NCBI GenBank assembly: GCA_963773585.1
Contig: CAVZBR010000001.1
Span: 806,001 to 870,000, forward strand
Reading direction: 5' to 3'
Source of the DNA: CAVXJN01 sp963773585
Lineage (GTDB): Bacteria > Pseudomonadota > Gammaproteobacteria > JASBUN01
DNA length: 64,000 nt
Part shown: positions 16,924 to 25,583 of the stretch, piece after piece
How positions within the stretch are numbered: position 1 is the first letter of the stretch
Layout: every line of letters begins with the position of its first letter
The notes under the pieces: model-generated
Told to the model about the DNA's origin: nothing
Seen by the model: only the letters and a program-made list of their open reading frames with translations
The model's database searches: none
Translations under genes and position numbers: made by a program

Positions 16924-19008
16924 ATGAGTATCGATGTCGACGACGAGATTCTGCAAGACTTCCTGGTGGAAGCCGGGGAGATATTGGAGCAGCTTGGCGA
17001 GCAGCTCGTGCAATTGGAGCAGAGCCCCCAGGACAAGGATCTATTGAATGCCGTGTTCCGCGGTTTTCATACGGTAAAAGGTGGCGCTGGATTTCTCAAT
17101 CTCAACACCATGGTGGCCGTGTGTCACAGAGCCGAGGATGTATTCAACGTCCTGCGCCAGGGGGACCGTCAGATCGATTCGGCATTGATGGATGCGGTCC
17201 TGCAAGTGTTGGACATCGTCAACGATCAGTTTCGTGAGATTACCGCGGGCCAGGAACCGGTTGCGGCTCCGCAAGAGTTGCTCGAGTTGCTGGAGAGCTA
17301 CGCCACGCCCGACAACGGCGAAGGCGCAGCGGTCGAGACGGCGCAGGTTGAAGCTCAACCCGAGCCCGAACCGCAATCGAGCGTTGCTGCCGCTCATGGG
17401 CCGGGCGCCGGTGGCGATGGCGATATTACCGATGACGAATTCGAAGCGTTGCTCGACGCCATGCACGGCGCCGGCAAGGCCCCGGTCGCGGCTGCGGACA
17501 AAGCCGCGCCGGCAGCGAACCCGGCCGCCGGCAACGGCGACGAAATCAGCGACGATGAATTCGATCAGTTGCTGGATGAATTGCACGGTGCCGGCAAAGC
17601 GCCGAAACCGGCCGCGCAAGCGCCTCAGACCAAGTCCGCTGACGAAATCACAGACGACGAGTTCGAGCGTCTGCTCGATGATCTGCACGGTGCCGGCAAG
17701 GCGCCGGTGGTCCCGGTAGAAGCGGCGCCGGCGCGGGCGGCCTCGGCCGCACCACGCGCGCAGCCCGCGGCGGTGGCGGCGGCAGTGAAAACCGAACCGG
17801 CCTCGGAACCCGCCAAGCAGGCCGCCGCCCGTCCAGCGGCAGAGACCTCCGTGCGCGTCGACACTAAACGCCTCGACGACATCATGAACATGGTCGGCGA
17901 GTTGGTGCTGGTGCGCAATCGCTTGTCGACACTGAAAGCGACCATGGAAAACCCCGCCATGTCGAAAGCGGTGGCGAACCTGGATCTGGTCACGTCCGAT
18001 TTGCAGGCCGCGGTGATGAAAACCCGCATGCAGCCGATCAAAAAAGTATTCGGCCGCTTTCCGCGGGTGGTCCGCGACTTGGCCCGCAGCCTCAAGAAGG
18101 AAGTGGAACTCGAACTGGTCGGCGAAGATACGGACCTCGACAAGAATCTGGTCGAAGCACTTGCAGATCCGCTGGTTCACTTGGTGCGCAACGCGGTCGA
18201 TCACGGCGTGGAGATGCCCGATGTCCGTGAAGCTGCGGGCAAGCGGCGCACCGGCAAAGTGGTCTTGGCGGCGGCCCAGGAGGGCGATCACATTCTGCTG
18301 ACCATCACCGATGACGGCGCCGGCATGGACGCTGAGGTATTGCGGCGCAAAGCAGTCGAAAAGGGCGTGATGGACGAAGACAGCGCAGCCCGTCTGGATA
18401 ATAAGGACTGTTACAATCTGATCTTCGCACCCGGCTTTTCGACCAAGTCGGAGATTTCCGATATATCCGGCCGCGGTGTCGGCATGGACGTGGTCAAAAC
18501 CCGCATTTCGCAGCTCAACGGCACCATTGAGATCGATTCGGAAAAAGGCAAAGGCAGCCGTCTGAGCCTGAAGCTGCCGCTGACCCTGGCGATCCTGCCG
18601 ACCCTGATGGTGCAAGTGGGCAAGCGTACTTTTGCATTGCCGCTTTCGTCGGTCAGCGAAATCTTCCATCTGGAAGAGGACCGCACCAACGTGGTGGACG
18701 GTCAGCTCTGCGTGCGCGTGCGAAAACGCGCCATGCCGCTGTTCTATTTGCACGAGTGGTTGCTGCGCAACCCGTCGGAACGGGTCGAAACCGAAACCGA
18801 GCAAGTGGTGGTGACCCAATACGGCAGCCAACGGGTCGGATTCGTCGTCAATCGCGTGCTGGGTCAAGAAGAAGTGGTGATCAAGCCGCTGGGTGCACTG
18901 CTACACGGTTTGCCGGGCTTTGCCGGCGCCACCATCACAGGTGACGGCCGGATCGCCTTGATTCTCGACGTACCAAGTTTGATGCGCGCACACGCGCGGC
19001 GGATCTGA
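16924..19008 (+). CDS. cheA: CheA, chemotaxis histidine kinase with triple linker repeat
   Basis: CheA is the receptor-coupled kinase of the chemotaxis array. The P1 domain has phospho-acceptor His49 (FHTVKGGAGF). The P3 dimerisation segment begins near VRVDTKRLDDIMNMVGELV, P4 has the N box (HLVRNAVDHG) and GRGVGMDVV, and P5 (CheW-like) ends the protein. In the P1-P3 linker, where other CheA proteins have P2, there are three copies of a 22-residue motif, (I)xDDEFxxLLDxxHGAGKAP, at about 167-188, 206-227 and 240-261. 694 residues; ATG 16924. Confidence 0.97.
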   Translation: MSIDVDDEILQDFLVEAGEILEQLGEQLVQLEQSPQDKDLLNAVFRGFHTVKGGAGFLNLNTMVAVCHRAEDVFNVLRQGDRQIDSALMDAVLQVLDIVNDQFREITAGQEPVAAPQELLELLESYATPDNGEGAAVETAQVEAQPEPEPQSSVAAAHGPGAGGDGDITDDEFEALLDAMHGAGKAPVAAADKAAPAANPAAGNGDEISDDEFDQLLDELHGAGKAPKPAAQAPQTKSADEITDDEFERLLDDLHGAGKAPVVPVEAAPARAASAAPRAQPAAVAAAVKTEPASEPAKQAAARPAAETSVRVDTKRLDDIMNMVGELVLVRNRLSTLKATMENPAMSKAVANLDLVTSDLQAAVMKTRMQPIKKVFGRFPRVVRDLARSLKKEVELELVGEDTDLDKNLVEALADPLVHLVRNAVDHGVEMPDVREAAGKRRTGKVVLAAAQEGDHILLTITDDGAGMDAEVLRRKAVEKGVMDEDSAARLDNKDCYNLIFAPGFSTKSEISDISGRGVGMDVVKTRISQLNGTIEIDSEKGKGSRLSLKLPLTLAILPTLMVQVGKRTFALPLSSVSEIFHLEEDRTNVVDGQLCVRVRKRAMPLFYLHEWLLRNPSERVETETEQVVVTQYGSQRVGFVVNRVLGQEEVVIKPLGALLHGLPGFAGATITGDGRIALILDVPSLMRAHARRI

Positions 19009-19071
19009 TTGCGCCGCGGCACAGACCGTCTTCAGGTGTGTCGCGCGTGGGATGTTGCAGAGGGATATTAG

Positions 19072-20151
19072 ATGACAGTACGGGTGCTGGTGGTTGACGA
19101 CTCGGGTTTCTTCCGACGTCGTGTGACCGACATGCTGGGCTCGGATCCACGGCTGGAAGTCGTGGGCGCGGCAGTCGACGGTCGTGATGCGGTGGCCAAA
19201 GTACGCGAGCTCAACCCTGACGTTGTCACCATGGACATCGAAATGCCGGTCATGGACGGCATCACCGCGGTGCGCAGAATCATGGCCGCGACGCCGAAGC
19301 CGGTGCTGATGTTCTCCTCGCTGACCCACGAAGGCGCGCAAGCCACGTTCGAGGCCCTCGAGGCGGGTGCGCTCGACTATCTGCCGAAAAACTTCGACGA
19401 CATTTCCAAGAACCGCGACGAAGTGGCGCGTGTATTGCGCCAGCGTGTCTGGTCGCTCGGTATTCGCGGGCTGCCCAAGCAAGTGGGATTTGCACAGCCG
19501 GCAACTGCGCGCCAAGCCGTGACGGCAACCGGGGGCGCGGCTCCTGTGCGCGCACCGGTGCCGCGTCCGCCACTGCGGCGTGGCGATTTTCGCGTAGTCG
19601 CCATCGGCACATCCACCGGCGGACCGGTGGCGCTGCAGCAGGTATTGACCAAACTCCCAGCCAATTTCAAAGCGCCGATCGTGCTGGTCCAACACATGCC
19701 GGCGTCGTTCACCGCCGCCTTTGCGAAACGCTTGGATTCCATGTGCGCCATCAACGTCCGCGAAGCGGTCGATGGCGATCTGCTCAGCCCCGGTACGGCG
19801 TTGCTGGCACCGGGCGGCATGCAGATGCTGGTGGAAAGTCGCGGCGATCAGATGCGCGTGGCGATTCGCGACAGCGAACCCGGTCAAAATTACAAACCGT
19901 GCGTTGATCTCACCTTCAGTTCGCTTGCCCGCGCGGTGCCCGGCAAATGCCTGGCCGTGGTCCTGACCGGCATGGGCGCCGACGGCCGCGAAGGCGCGCG
20001 CGCCCTCAAGCAAGGCGGCAGCGCGGTTTGGGCCCAGGACGAGGCCAGCAGCGTAATCTACGGCATGCCCATGGCGATCGCCCAGGCCGGTCTTGCCGAT
20101 CAGGTGTTACCGCTCGGGGAGGTGAGTACACGTCTCCTGGAGTGCGTGTGA
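19072..20151 (+). CDS. cheB: CheB, receptor methylesterase response regulator
   Basis: CheB demethylates and deamidates chemoreceptors when phosphorylated by CheA. The receiver domain has D9-D10 and phospho-acceptor D55 (MDIEMPVMDG). The C-terminal methylesterase domain carries the catalytic triad segments GTSTGGP (Ser), VQHMPASFT (His) and LTGMGADG (Asp). 359 residues. No cheR lies in the window, so the partner methyltransferase must be elsewhere. Confidence 0.97.
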   Translation: MTVRVLVVDDSGFFRRRVTDMLGSDPRLEVVGAAVDGRDAVAKVRELNPDVVTMDIEMPVMDGITAVRRIMAATPKPVLMFSSLTHEGAQATFEALEAGALDYLPKNFDDISKNRDEVARVLRQRVWSLGIRGLPKQVGFAQPATARQAVTATGGAAPVRAPVPRPPLRRGDFRVVAIGTSTGGPVALQQVLTKLPANFKAPIVLVQHMPASFTAAFAKRLDSMCAINVREAVDGDLLSPGTALLAPGGMQMLVESRGDQMRVAIRDSEPGQNYKPCVDLTFSSLARAVPGKCLAVVLTGMGADGREGARALKQGGSAVWAQDEASSVIYGMPMAIAQAGLADQVLPLGEVSTRLLECV

Positions 20152-20154
20152 TCC

Positions 20155-20895
20155 ATGGACATCCTTACCCTACTGGGCGTCGTGGTCGCGCTGGGCGCGA
20201 TCATCGGTGGCAACCTGATGGAAGGGGGGCACACTGAGTCGTTGATGCAGTTGACGGCGTTCCTGATCGTGTTCGGGGGCACGGTCGGGGCATTGATGAT
20301 CCAGTCCCAGCTCAGCATTTTCCTGCGGGCAATGAAATTGGTGTCGTGGCTGGTGATGCCGCCGAAGCTGGCCCCGGGGGAAGCGATCGAGAAAATCGTC
20401 AACTGGAGCAACATCGCGCGCAAGGAAGGGCTGCTGGGCCTGGAGACCATCACCGAGACCGAAGACGACCCGTTCGCCAGGAAGGGTCTGCAACTGCTGG
20501 TGGACGGCAGCGAGCCGGAGACCATCCGCACCATCCTCGAAGTGGAATTGTCGACCAAAGAGCACACCGACACGCAAGCGGCGAAAGTCTATGAAGCCAT
20601 GGGCGGCTACTCGCCCACCATCGGTATTCTCGGCGCGGTGATGGGCTTGATCCATGTCATGAACAACTTGGCCGATCCCAGCAAACTCGGTTCCGGGATC
20701 GCAGTGGCGTTCGTTGCGACCATCTACGGCGTCGGGCTCGCCAATCTGTTTTTCCTGCCAATGGCCAACAAGCTCAAATCGGTGATTCACGACCAGACCC
20801 AATTCCGGGAAATGGTCATCGAAGGCATCATTTCGATCGCCGAGGGCGAGAACCCACGCAACATCGAATCCAAGTTGCAGGGTTATCTAAAGTGA
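20155..20895 (+). CDS. motC: MotC, flagellar stator proton channel (MotA family)
   Basis: MotC is a MotA-type stator subunit; with MotD it forms a proton-driven torque generator. Four membrane segments are visible (LTLLGVVVALGAIIGGNLM, LTAFLIVFGGTVGALMI, then two around IGILGAVMGLIHVM and VAFVATIYGVGLANLFF), with the family-typical cytoplasmic loop between the pairs. 246 residues, 3 bases after cheB. The placement after cheB is that of the Pseudomonas motCD pair, not of motAB. Confidence 0.96.
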   Translation: MDILTLLGVVVALGAIIGGNLMEGGHTESLMQLTAFLIVFGGTVGALMIQSQLSIFLRAMKLVSWLVMPPKLAPGEAIEKIVNWSNIARKEGLLGLETITETEDDPFARKGLQLLVDGSEPETIRTILEVELSTKEHTDTQAAKVYEAMGGYSPTIGILGAVMGLIHVMNNLADPSKLGSGIAVAFVATIYGVGLANLFFLPMANKLKSVIHDQTQFREMVIEGIISIAEGENPRNIESKLQGYLK

Positions 20896-20978
20896 TGCCG
20901 CGGGGGTCCGCCCCGCATGGAACGGCACTTGCATAGTTTCACGGATATACAGCGAGGGGCTGATCCAGAGTCCGGTGC

Positions 20979-22037
20979 ATGGCACGCAAGAAAAAACATG
21001 AAGAACACGAAAATCACGAGCGCTGGTTGGTGTCCTACGCCGACTTCATCACCTTGCTGTTCGCGTTTTTCGTGGTTATGTACGCCGTGTCGTCGGTGAA
21101 TGAAGGCAAATATCGCGTGTTATCCGAGTCACTTTCCGCTGCATTCCGCTCGCCCACCAAGTCCATGATGCCGATTCAGATCGGCCACGCGGCCAAGTCG
21201 CCGTTGGTCGATAGTCTCGATTTTCGCCAGGTGCCGACCGTAGTGCAGTTGCCGAATATGCCGATTCCGCGCCGCGAGCCCGACACGCAGCCGGAACAAT
21301 CGGACCGGAAGCAGTCGGACGACGCCAGTAATCCGTCACCAGAGCAGGCCCAGCAGGCACTGACGGAAATTTCCGATCAGATCGAAAAGGCCATGGGGGA
21401 AATGATCGACAAGGGGCTGATCAGTGTGCGCCGCAGCGCGCACTGGGTGGAAGTGGAAATCAACACCAGCATCCTGTTTCCCAGTGGCAGTGCGACTTTG
21501 TCGGGGGCGGCGCTGCCGGTGCTGCAAAAGCTGGCCGATATCTTGAACAAGTTCCCCAACGCCATTCATGTCGAGGGGTTCACCGACAACGTGCCGATCA
21601 ACAATGTGATCTTTCCGTCGAACTGGGAACTGTCCGCGGGGCGCGCCGCCAGTGTGGTGCATTTGTTCACCGAAGCGGGCGTGGACCCAGAACGTCTGGT
21701 CGCGATCGGTTACGGTCAGTTTCGTCCCGCCGCCGACAATGCCACCGCCGCAGGTCGAGCGAAGAACCGGCGCGTGGTGTTGGTGATCCAGTCGACCGCG
21801 GATACCCGCGAAGTCGTGGCGGGACTGGCGAAGCTGAACGAAGGCCAGGAATCGCACTCGTCGACGCCGAGCGCGACCACCGGCGCTCATGCGACTCAGG
21901 CAGCGCCGGTGCAGCGTCCGACCAACCCGGGCGCGCTGCGGGTGCCCGGAAAATTCCCGGTGATCACACCGCCGATCCGCTTGCCGTTCGATCACGTGCT
22001 GCAAATGCCGTCCGGCGGAGCAGGAGTGTCACAATGA
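20979..22037 (+). CDS. motD: MotD, flagellar stator anchor (MotB family)
   Basis: MotD anchors the stator to peptidoglycan. It has a basic N-terminus (ARKKKHEEHENHERW), one membrane helix with the proton-carrying Asp (SYADFITLLFAFFVVMYAVSS), a periplasmic linker and an OmpA/MotB peptidoglycan-binding domain (IHVEGFTDNVPI to GRAKNRRVV). The tail after about residue 270 is long and Ser/Thr/Pro-rich. 352 residues; ATG 20979. The stop overlaps the next ATG. Confidence 0.96.
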   Translation: MARKKKHEEHENHERWLVSYADFITLLFAFFVVMYAVSSVNEGKYRVLSESLSAAFRSPTKSMMPIQIGHAAKSPLVDSLDFRQVPTVVQLPNMPIPRREPDTQPEQSDRKQSDDASNPSPEQAQQALTEISDQIEKAMGEMIDKGLISVRRSAHWVEVEINTSILFPSGSATLSGAALPVLQKLADILNKFPNAIHVEGFTDNVPINNVIFPSNWELSAGRAASVVHLFTEAGVDPERLVAIGYGQFRPAADNATAAGRAKNRRVVLVIQSTADTREVVAGLAKLNEGQESHSSTPSATTGAHATQAAPVQRPTNPGALRVPGKFPVITPPIRLPFDHVLQMPSGGAGVSQ

Positions 22038-22825
22038 AGATCTGGAGTGTCGCCAATCAAAAGGGCGGTGTCGGCAAGACCACGACCACTGTCACCCTGG
22101 GCGGCTGGTGCGCCGCGCGCGGCGCCCCCACCCTCATGGTGGACCTCGACCCCCACGGCTCACTGACGGCCTATTTCGGGTACGACCCGGAGTCCCTCGA
22201 GCACAGCGTCTACAACTTGTTCCGGGCCGAAGGCCTGGAGTCGGACGCAGTCATGCGGCTGGCGCGTCCCACCAGTGAGGAAAACCTGTGGTTGTTGCCG
22301 GCCGCGACTGCATTGGCGACCTTGGATCGCCAACTCGGCGCCCGGGACGGCATGGGCCTTGTGATTGCGCGGGCGCTGCAGACAGTCGCGTCGCGCTTCG
22401 AACACGTGGTGATCGATTGCCCGCCCATGCTCGGTGTGCTGATGGTCAACGCGCTCGCTGCATGTGAACGGCTGATCATCCCGGTCCAGACCGAATTCCT
22501 GGCCATCAAGGGTCTGGAGCGCATGCTGCACACACTGGTGATGATCGAACGCGCCCGCGGCCTGAACGTGCCCTATACCATCGTCCCCACCATGTTCGAT
22601 CGCCGCACCCGCGCTTCACTGGATAGCCTGCGTTCCATGCGCGAACGCTTCGCCGAATATCTGTGGCCGGCTGTGATCCCCGTGGACACCCGTTTTCGCG
22701 AAGCCAGCCGTGCCGGGCGGCCGTTGGGACAATATCTGGGTTCCTCGCGCGGTGCTCAGGCATATAAAACGCTACTAGGCGATCTGCTGGGCGAGGCCCG
22801 CCCGGCGCAGGCGGTGATGTCGTGA
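22034..22825 (+). CDS. parC: ParA-like ATPase for chemotaxis array positioning (ParC)
   Basis: This ParA/Soj-type ATPase, at this position in Vibrio and Pseudomonas called ParC, positions polar chemoreceptor arrays with ParP. It has the deviant Walker A motif QKGGVGKTTT at residues 9-18, VDLDPHGSLT (Walker A') and DCPPMLGVL (Walker B). 263 residues, ATGA overlap with motD and GTGA overlap with the next gene. It should not be confused with topoisomerase IV parC or with plasmid parA; no parB or parS is present here. Confidence 0.93.
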   Translation: MKIWSVANQKGGVGKTTTTVTLGGWCAARGAPTLMVDLDPHGSLTAYFGYDPESLEHSVYNLFRAEGLESDAVMRLARPTSEENLWLLPAATALATLDRQLGARDGMGLVIARALQTVASRFEHVVIDCPPMLGVLMVNALAACERLIIPVQTEFLAIKGLERMLHTLVMIERARGLNVPYTIVPTMFDRRTRASLDSLRSMRERFAEYLWPAVIPVDTRFREASRAGRPLGQYLGSSRGAQAYKTLLGDLLGEARPAQAVMS

Positions 22826-23547
22826 ACAAGAAACAGACCTATCAACTCGAAGAGCAACAGGTGGCGCTGACCAGTTATCTGTCCGCGCTGCTGCAGGACG
22901 TACCGGACTACATCGAAGAACCGCAGCCGGAGGTCATCGAGACCCCGCCGCAGAAGCCGCCGGTGGTCGCCGAAGTGACCGAGACAGCCGAGATAGCGCC
23001 ACCGCCGGTGACGATCGAAACGCCGCCGGTAGCGGTGCTGGCGCCAGCGCAATCCACGCTCGACGTTGCCGCGCAATCGGGCTTGCCCGCTTGGGCGCAG
23101 AAACGCTTCCAGTGTCTGGTATTCCAGGTCGCGGGCCTGTCGCTCGCGGTGCCGCTTACAAAACTGAACGGTGTCATCCCCTGGCAGGAAGGCGTGACCC
23201 CGATGCCGAACCGCTCGGCGTTGTTTCTGGGCTTGTTGCGTCACCAACAGCGCAACGTCAAGGTGGTGGATACCGCACTCATGGTATTGCCCGAAGGCCG
23301 ACAACCGGCGACTTTGACGCCTGCCGCCGAACGGGTTGCGCACATCATCCTGCTCGACGAGGGGCGTTGGGGTTTGGCCTGCGATCAGATCGGCGAAGTA
23401 CTCACCCTCGATCCCGACGACGTGCGCTGGCGCAGCGCCCAGGGCAAACGCCCGTGGCTCGCCGGCACCGTGCTCAAACATCTGTGCGCATTGCTCGATG
23501 CCGATGCCTTCGTGGAACTGTTGTTGCACGGCGAGCGGCAAACCTAA
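22822..23547 (+). CDS. parP: ParP-like CheW-domain protein
   Basis: ParP links the ParC ATPase to the signalling array and recruits CheA and receptors. The N-terminal 85 residues are Pro/Glu/Thr-rich and disordered-looking (PPQKPPVVAEVTETAEIAPPP). The C-terminal part from about residue 95 is a CheW-like domain (FQCLVFQVAGLSLAVPLTKLNGVIPW, DEGRWGLACDQIGEVLTL). GTG start overlapping parC. Assignment follows from this split structure and the location between parC and cheW. Confidence 0.88.
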   Translation: MNKKQTYQLEEQQVALTSYLSALLQDVPDYIEEPQPEVIETPPQKPPVVAEVTETAEIAPPPVTIETPPVAVLAPAQSTLDVAAQSGLPAWAQKRFQCLVFQVAGLSLAVPLTKLNGVIPWQEGVTPMPNRSALFLGLLRHQQRNVKVVDTALMVLPEGRQPATLTPAAERVAHIILLDEGRWGLACDQIGEVLTLDPDDVRWRSAQGKRPWLAGTVLKHLCALLDADAFVELLLHGERQT

Positions 23548-23580
23548 TGGCATAGAAACTGCTTGATTGCGGAAAAGGGG

Positions 23581-23608
23581 TCAAGAAATGTCCGTATCTT
23601 GACGATAA
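23581..23608 (+). promoter_or_regulatory. Sigma28 (FliA) promoter of cheW
   Basis: TCAAGAAA, 12 bases, then GACGATAA match the sigma28 pattern TCAAGTTT-N12-GCCGATAA of polar-flagellated bacteria: 5 of 5 in TCAAG and 7 of 8 in the -10. It sits in the 112-base gap between parP and cheW, with a start of transcription expected about 45 bases before the cheW ATG. It would give cheW and fipA an extra late promoter. Confidence 0.65.
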
Positions 23609-23659
23609 CCCGCCATAGGCAACGATCGAAAAACCGGCGCGGCAAAGAGGAACCGTTTC

Positions 23660-24139
23660 ATGAGTAATCAAGCTGTGGACACCAGCAACGACCCGATCTT
23701 GCAGTGGGTGACGTTCCGGCTGGACAACGAGACCTATGGCATCAACGTCATGCAGGTGCAGGAAGTGTTGCGCGTGACGGAAATTGCGCCGGTGCCCGGA
23801 TCTCCAGACTATGTGATGGGAATCATCAACTTGCGCGGCAATGTCGTGACCGTGCTCGATACCCGCCGGCGCTTCGGTCTGGGGCCTCAGGAAATGGACG
23901 ATTCCACCCGCATCGTAGTCATCGAAGCGGAGGACAACGTAGTCGGCATTCTGGTGGACAGCGTCGCCGAAGTAGTGGAACTGAACCGCTCCGCGGTGGA
24001 GTCCTCCCCCAACGTCGGCAACGACGAGAGCGCCAAATATATCGAAGGCGTCGCCAATCATGACGGCGAACTGCTGATTCTGGTGGACATCAACAAGCTC
24101 CTCAGCGACGAAGAGTGGGCCGACATGTCGCAGTTCTGA
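23660..24139 (+). CDS. cheW: CheW, chemotaxis coupling protein
   Basis: CheW couples chemoreceptors to CheA in the membrane-associated array. The 159 residues form the standard two-barrel CheW domain, with WVTFRLDNETYGINVMQVQEVLR, GIINLRGNVVTVLDTRRRFGL and IVVIEAEDNVVGILVDSV. AGAGGAA precedes the ATG. A sigma28 promoter lies about 50 bases upstream. Confidence 0.97.
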   Translation: MSNQAVDTSNDPILQWVTFRLDNETYGINVMQVQEVLRVTEIAPVPGSPDYVMGIINLRGNVVTVLDTRRRFGLGPQEMDDSTRIVVIEAEDNVVGILVDSVAEVVELNRSAVESSPNVGNDESAKYIEGVANHDGELLILVDINKLLSDEEWADMSQF

Positions 24140-24150
24140 CGTGATCAGCG

Positions 24151-24339
24151 ATGGCGGAGATCCCCGACGTCAATCCGCTACGCCCCGTCTGGCCGACCCG
24201 GCCCGATGAGCGCGGGCGTGGGCAACGGGAACGCGATGGAAATTCCGGCGAAGACAGGCCCGGAGCGGATGCGGAACAGCCGCCTCGCCACCGCAAGCCG
24301 GATGCCGATGACGATCACCAGATCGATGAATATGTGTAA
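24151..24339 (+). CDS. Small hydrophilic protein between cheW and fipA
   Basis: A 62-residue frame fills the gap between cheW and fipA on the same strand. It starts MAEIPDVNPLRPVWPTRPDE, continues with a very charged Arg/Glu/Asp/Pro stretch, and ends HQIDEYV. It lacks hydrophobic or recognisable domains. Support for its reality is position, spacing (11 bases after cheW, 20 before fipA) and a non-random start and end; the ribosome site is weak. Function unknown; it could be a chance frame. Confidence 0.5.
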   Translation: MAEIPDVNPLRPVWPTRPDERGRGQRERDGNSGEDRPGADAEQPPRHRKPDADDDHQIDEYV

Positions 24340-24359
24340 CTCGATTCCAGGTGCCAACC

Positions 24360-24758
24360 ATGAACTTTGACGGTACATTGCTGATGCTTGCGAGCGCCGC
24401 ACTCGCGGCGGCGAGCATGGCGGTGGCGCTGCTCGCATGGCGTTCAGTGCGCCGCTGGCGCGCACTCGCCGCACGCTATGAAGCCGGCCTCGCCGAGCTG
24501 CGCCAGGACGTGCGCGGTCTGTGCGCGGGAGCGGTGGGATTGGACGAACGCCTCGCCCGGATCGAGCAATCCGGTCGACGCCTCAAGGAACGGCAGGAAC
24601 AGCTCGAGCTGCGCGACGGCGGCGAACGTCTCTACAGCCAGGCCATCCGCATGGTCCAAAAAGGCAGCAAAGCCGACGAGTTGGTCTCGGTATGCGGGCT
24701 GTCGCGCAACGAAGCCGAATTGATCATCATGATGCACAGCGTCGACAAAGCCGGCTGA
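24360..24758 (+). CDS. fipA: FipA, DUF2802 membrane protein, FlhF partner
   Basis: The protein has one N-terminal membrane helix (LLMLASAALAAASMAVALLAW), a coiled-coil-like stretch (RLARIEQSGRRLKERQEQLELRD) and the C-terminal DUF2802 motif YSQAIRMVQKGSKADELVSVCGLSRNEAELI. DUF2802 proteins at this place in Pseudomonas, Vibrio and Shewanella are known as FipA, which recruits FlhF to the pole. ATG 24360 is chosen over GTG 24351 because AGGT lies 7 bases before it; 132 residues. Confidence 0.88.
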   Translation: MNFDGTLLMLASAALAAASMAVALLAWRSVRRWRALAARYEAGLAELRQDVRGLCAGAVGLDERLARIEQSGRRLKERQEQLELRDGGERLYSQAIRMVQKGSKADELVSVCGLSRNEAELIIMMHSVDKAG

Positions 24759-24790
24759 CCCGGTTTCCATTCCTGATCCCATCACCCGCC

Positions 24791-25224
24791 GTAGGTTGGG
24801 TCAAGCGCGCAGCGCGGACCCAACACCACGCCCCAAAACCGCGACACCGTAGGTTGGGTCAAGCGCGCAGCGCGGACCCAACATCACGCCCCAAAACCGC
24901 ACCACCGTAGGTTGGGTCAAGCGCGCAGCGCGGACCCAACATCACGCCCCCAAACCGCACCACCGTAGGTTGGGTCAAGCGCGCAGCGCGGACCCAACAT
25001 CACCGCCAAACCGCAACCCGCTTACCGAGACCGCACACCCGATCCGCGGCTCGCCCCCAAACACATCACACCCGTAGGTTGGGTCAAGCGCACAGCGCGG
25101 ACCCAACGTCACAGCCTAAACCGCACCACCGTAGGTTGGGTCAAGCGCGCAGCGCGGACCCAACACCACGCCCCAAACCGCAACACCCACGTAGATTGGG
25201 TCAACCACTCAGCGCGGATCCAAC
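24791..25224 (+). repeat. Array of seven 34-bp hairpin repeats after fipA
   Basis: Copies start at 24791, 24849, 24907, 24965, 25074, 25131 and 25191. The 34-base unit runs GTAGGTTGGGTCAAGCGC to GCGGACCCAAC; GTTGGGTC pairs with GACCCAAC around the loop AAGCGCGCAGCGCG. The first four are spaced exactly 58 bases apart with similar 24-base linkers (ACATCACGCCCCAAAACCGC and variants). Copy five follows a 75-base linker, and the last copy is decayed. I see no gene in 24759-25232. It shares its loop with the array before fliK. Confidence 0.93.
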
Positions 25225-25232
25225 GCCGCGCC

Positions 25233-25583
25233 TCAGGACTCATGTTGCAGATCGTCGGGCCCGCCCAACCGTGGTGCCTCACCGGCACCGGCTTCGCGGC
25301 GCTGCGGCACGCCGCATACCCGGCCCGACAGCAGGTACGCGAATGCAATCACCTCGGCGACGGCGCGATACAAGGCGTCAGGAATTTCCTCTCCCAACTC
25401 GATTTGCGACAAGACCACAGCGAGCTGTGGATTTTCATACAACGGTACATCGTGTTCGCGGGCCAGGTTGCGAATCGCTTCGGCGAGTTCGTATTCCCCT
25501 TTCGCGGTTACTCGGGGCGCATCGCGGCCGTCGTAGCGTAACGCCACAGCGATGTCGGGGCGCCTGGAATTGCGAGTACTCAT
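25233..25583 (-). CDS. FhlB: stand-alone FlhB C-terminal domain protein
   Basis: The 116 residues align with the cytoplasmic tail of FlhB from just after the autocleavage site: IAVALRYDGRDAPRVTAKG matches FAVALKYDDQNMGAPRVVAKG of the full FlhB at 9303-10466, and NLAREHDVPLYENPQLAVVL matches its later helix. There are no membrane helices and NPTH is replaced by RRPD, so it resembles the freed cleaved half of FlhB. Such FlhB-like (FhlB/FlhX) proteins can in some bacteria support the export switch. Translationally coupled (ATGA) to the upstream FliK-like gene. Confidence 0.88.
   Translation of the reverse strand: MSTRNSRRPDIAVALRYDGRDAPRVTAKGEYELAEAIRNLAREHDVPLYENPQLAVVLSQIELGEEIPDALYRAVAEVIAFAYLLSGRVCGVPQRREAGAGEAPRLGGPDDLQHES

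Noticed and set aside
24791..25224. CRISPR-like array of 34-bp repeats with 24-bp spacing
   Set aside because: The linkers are similar to each other rather than unique, the repeat is a long perfect hairpin, and no cas genes are nearby.
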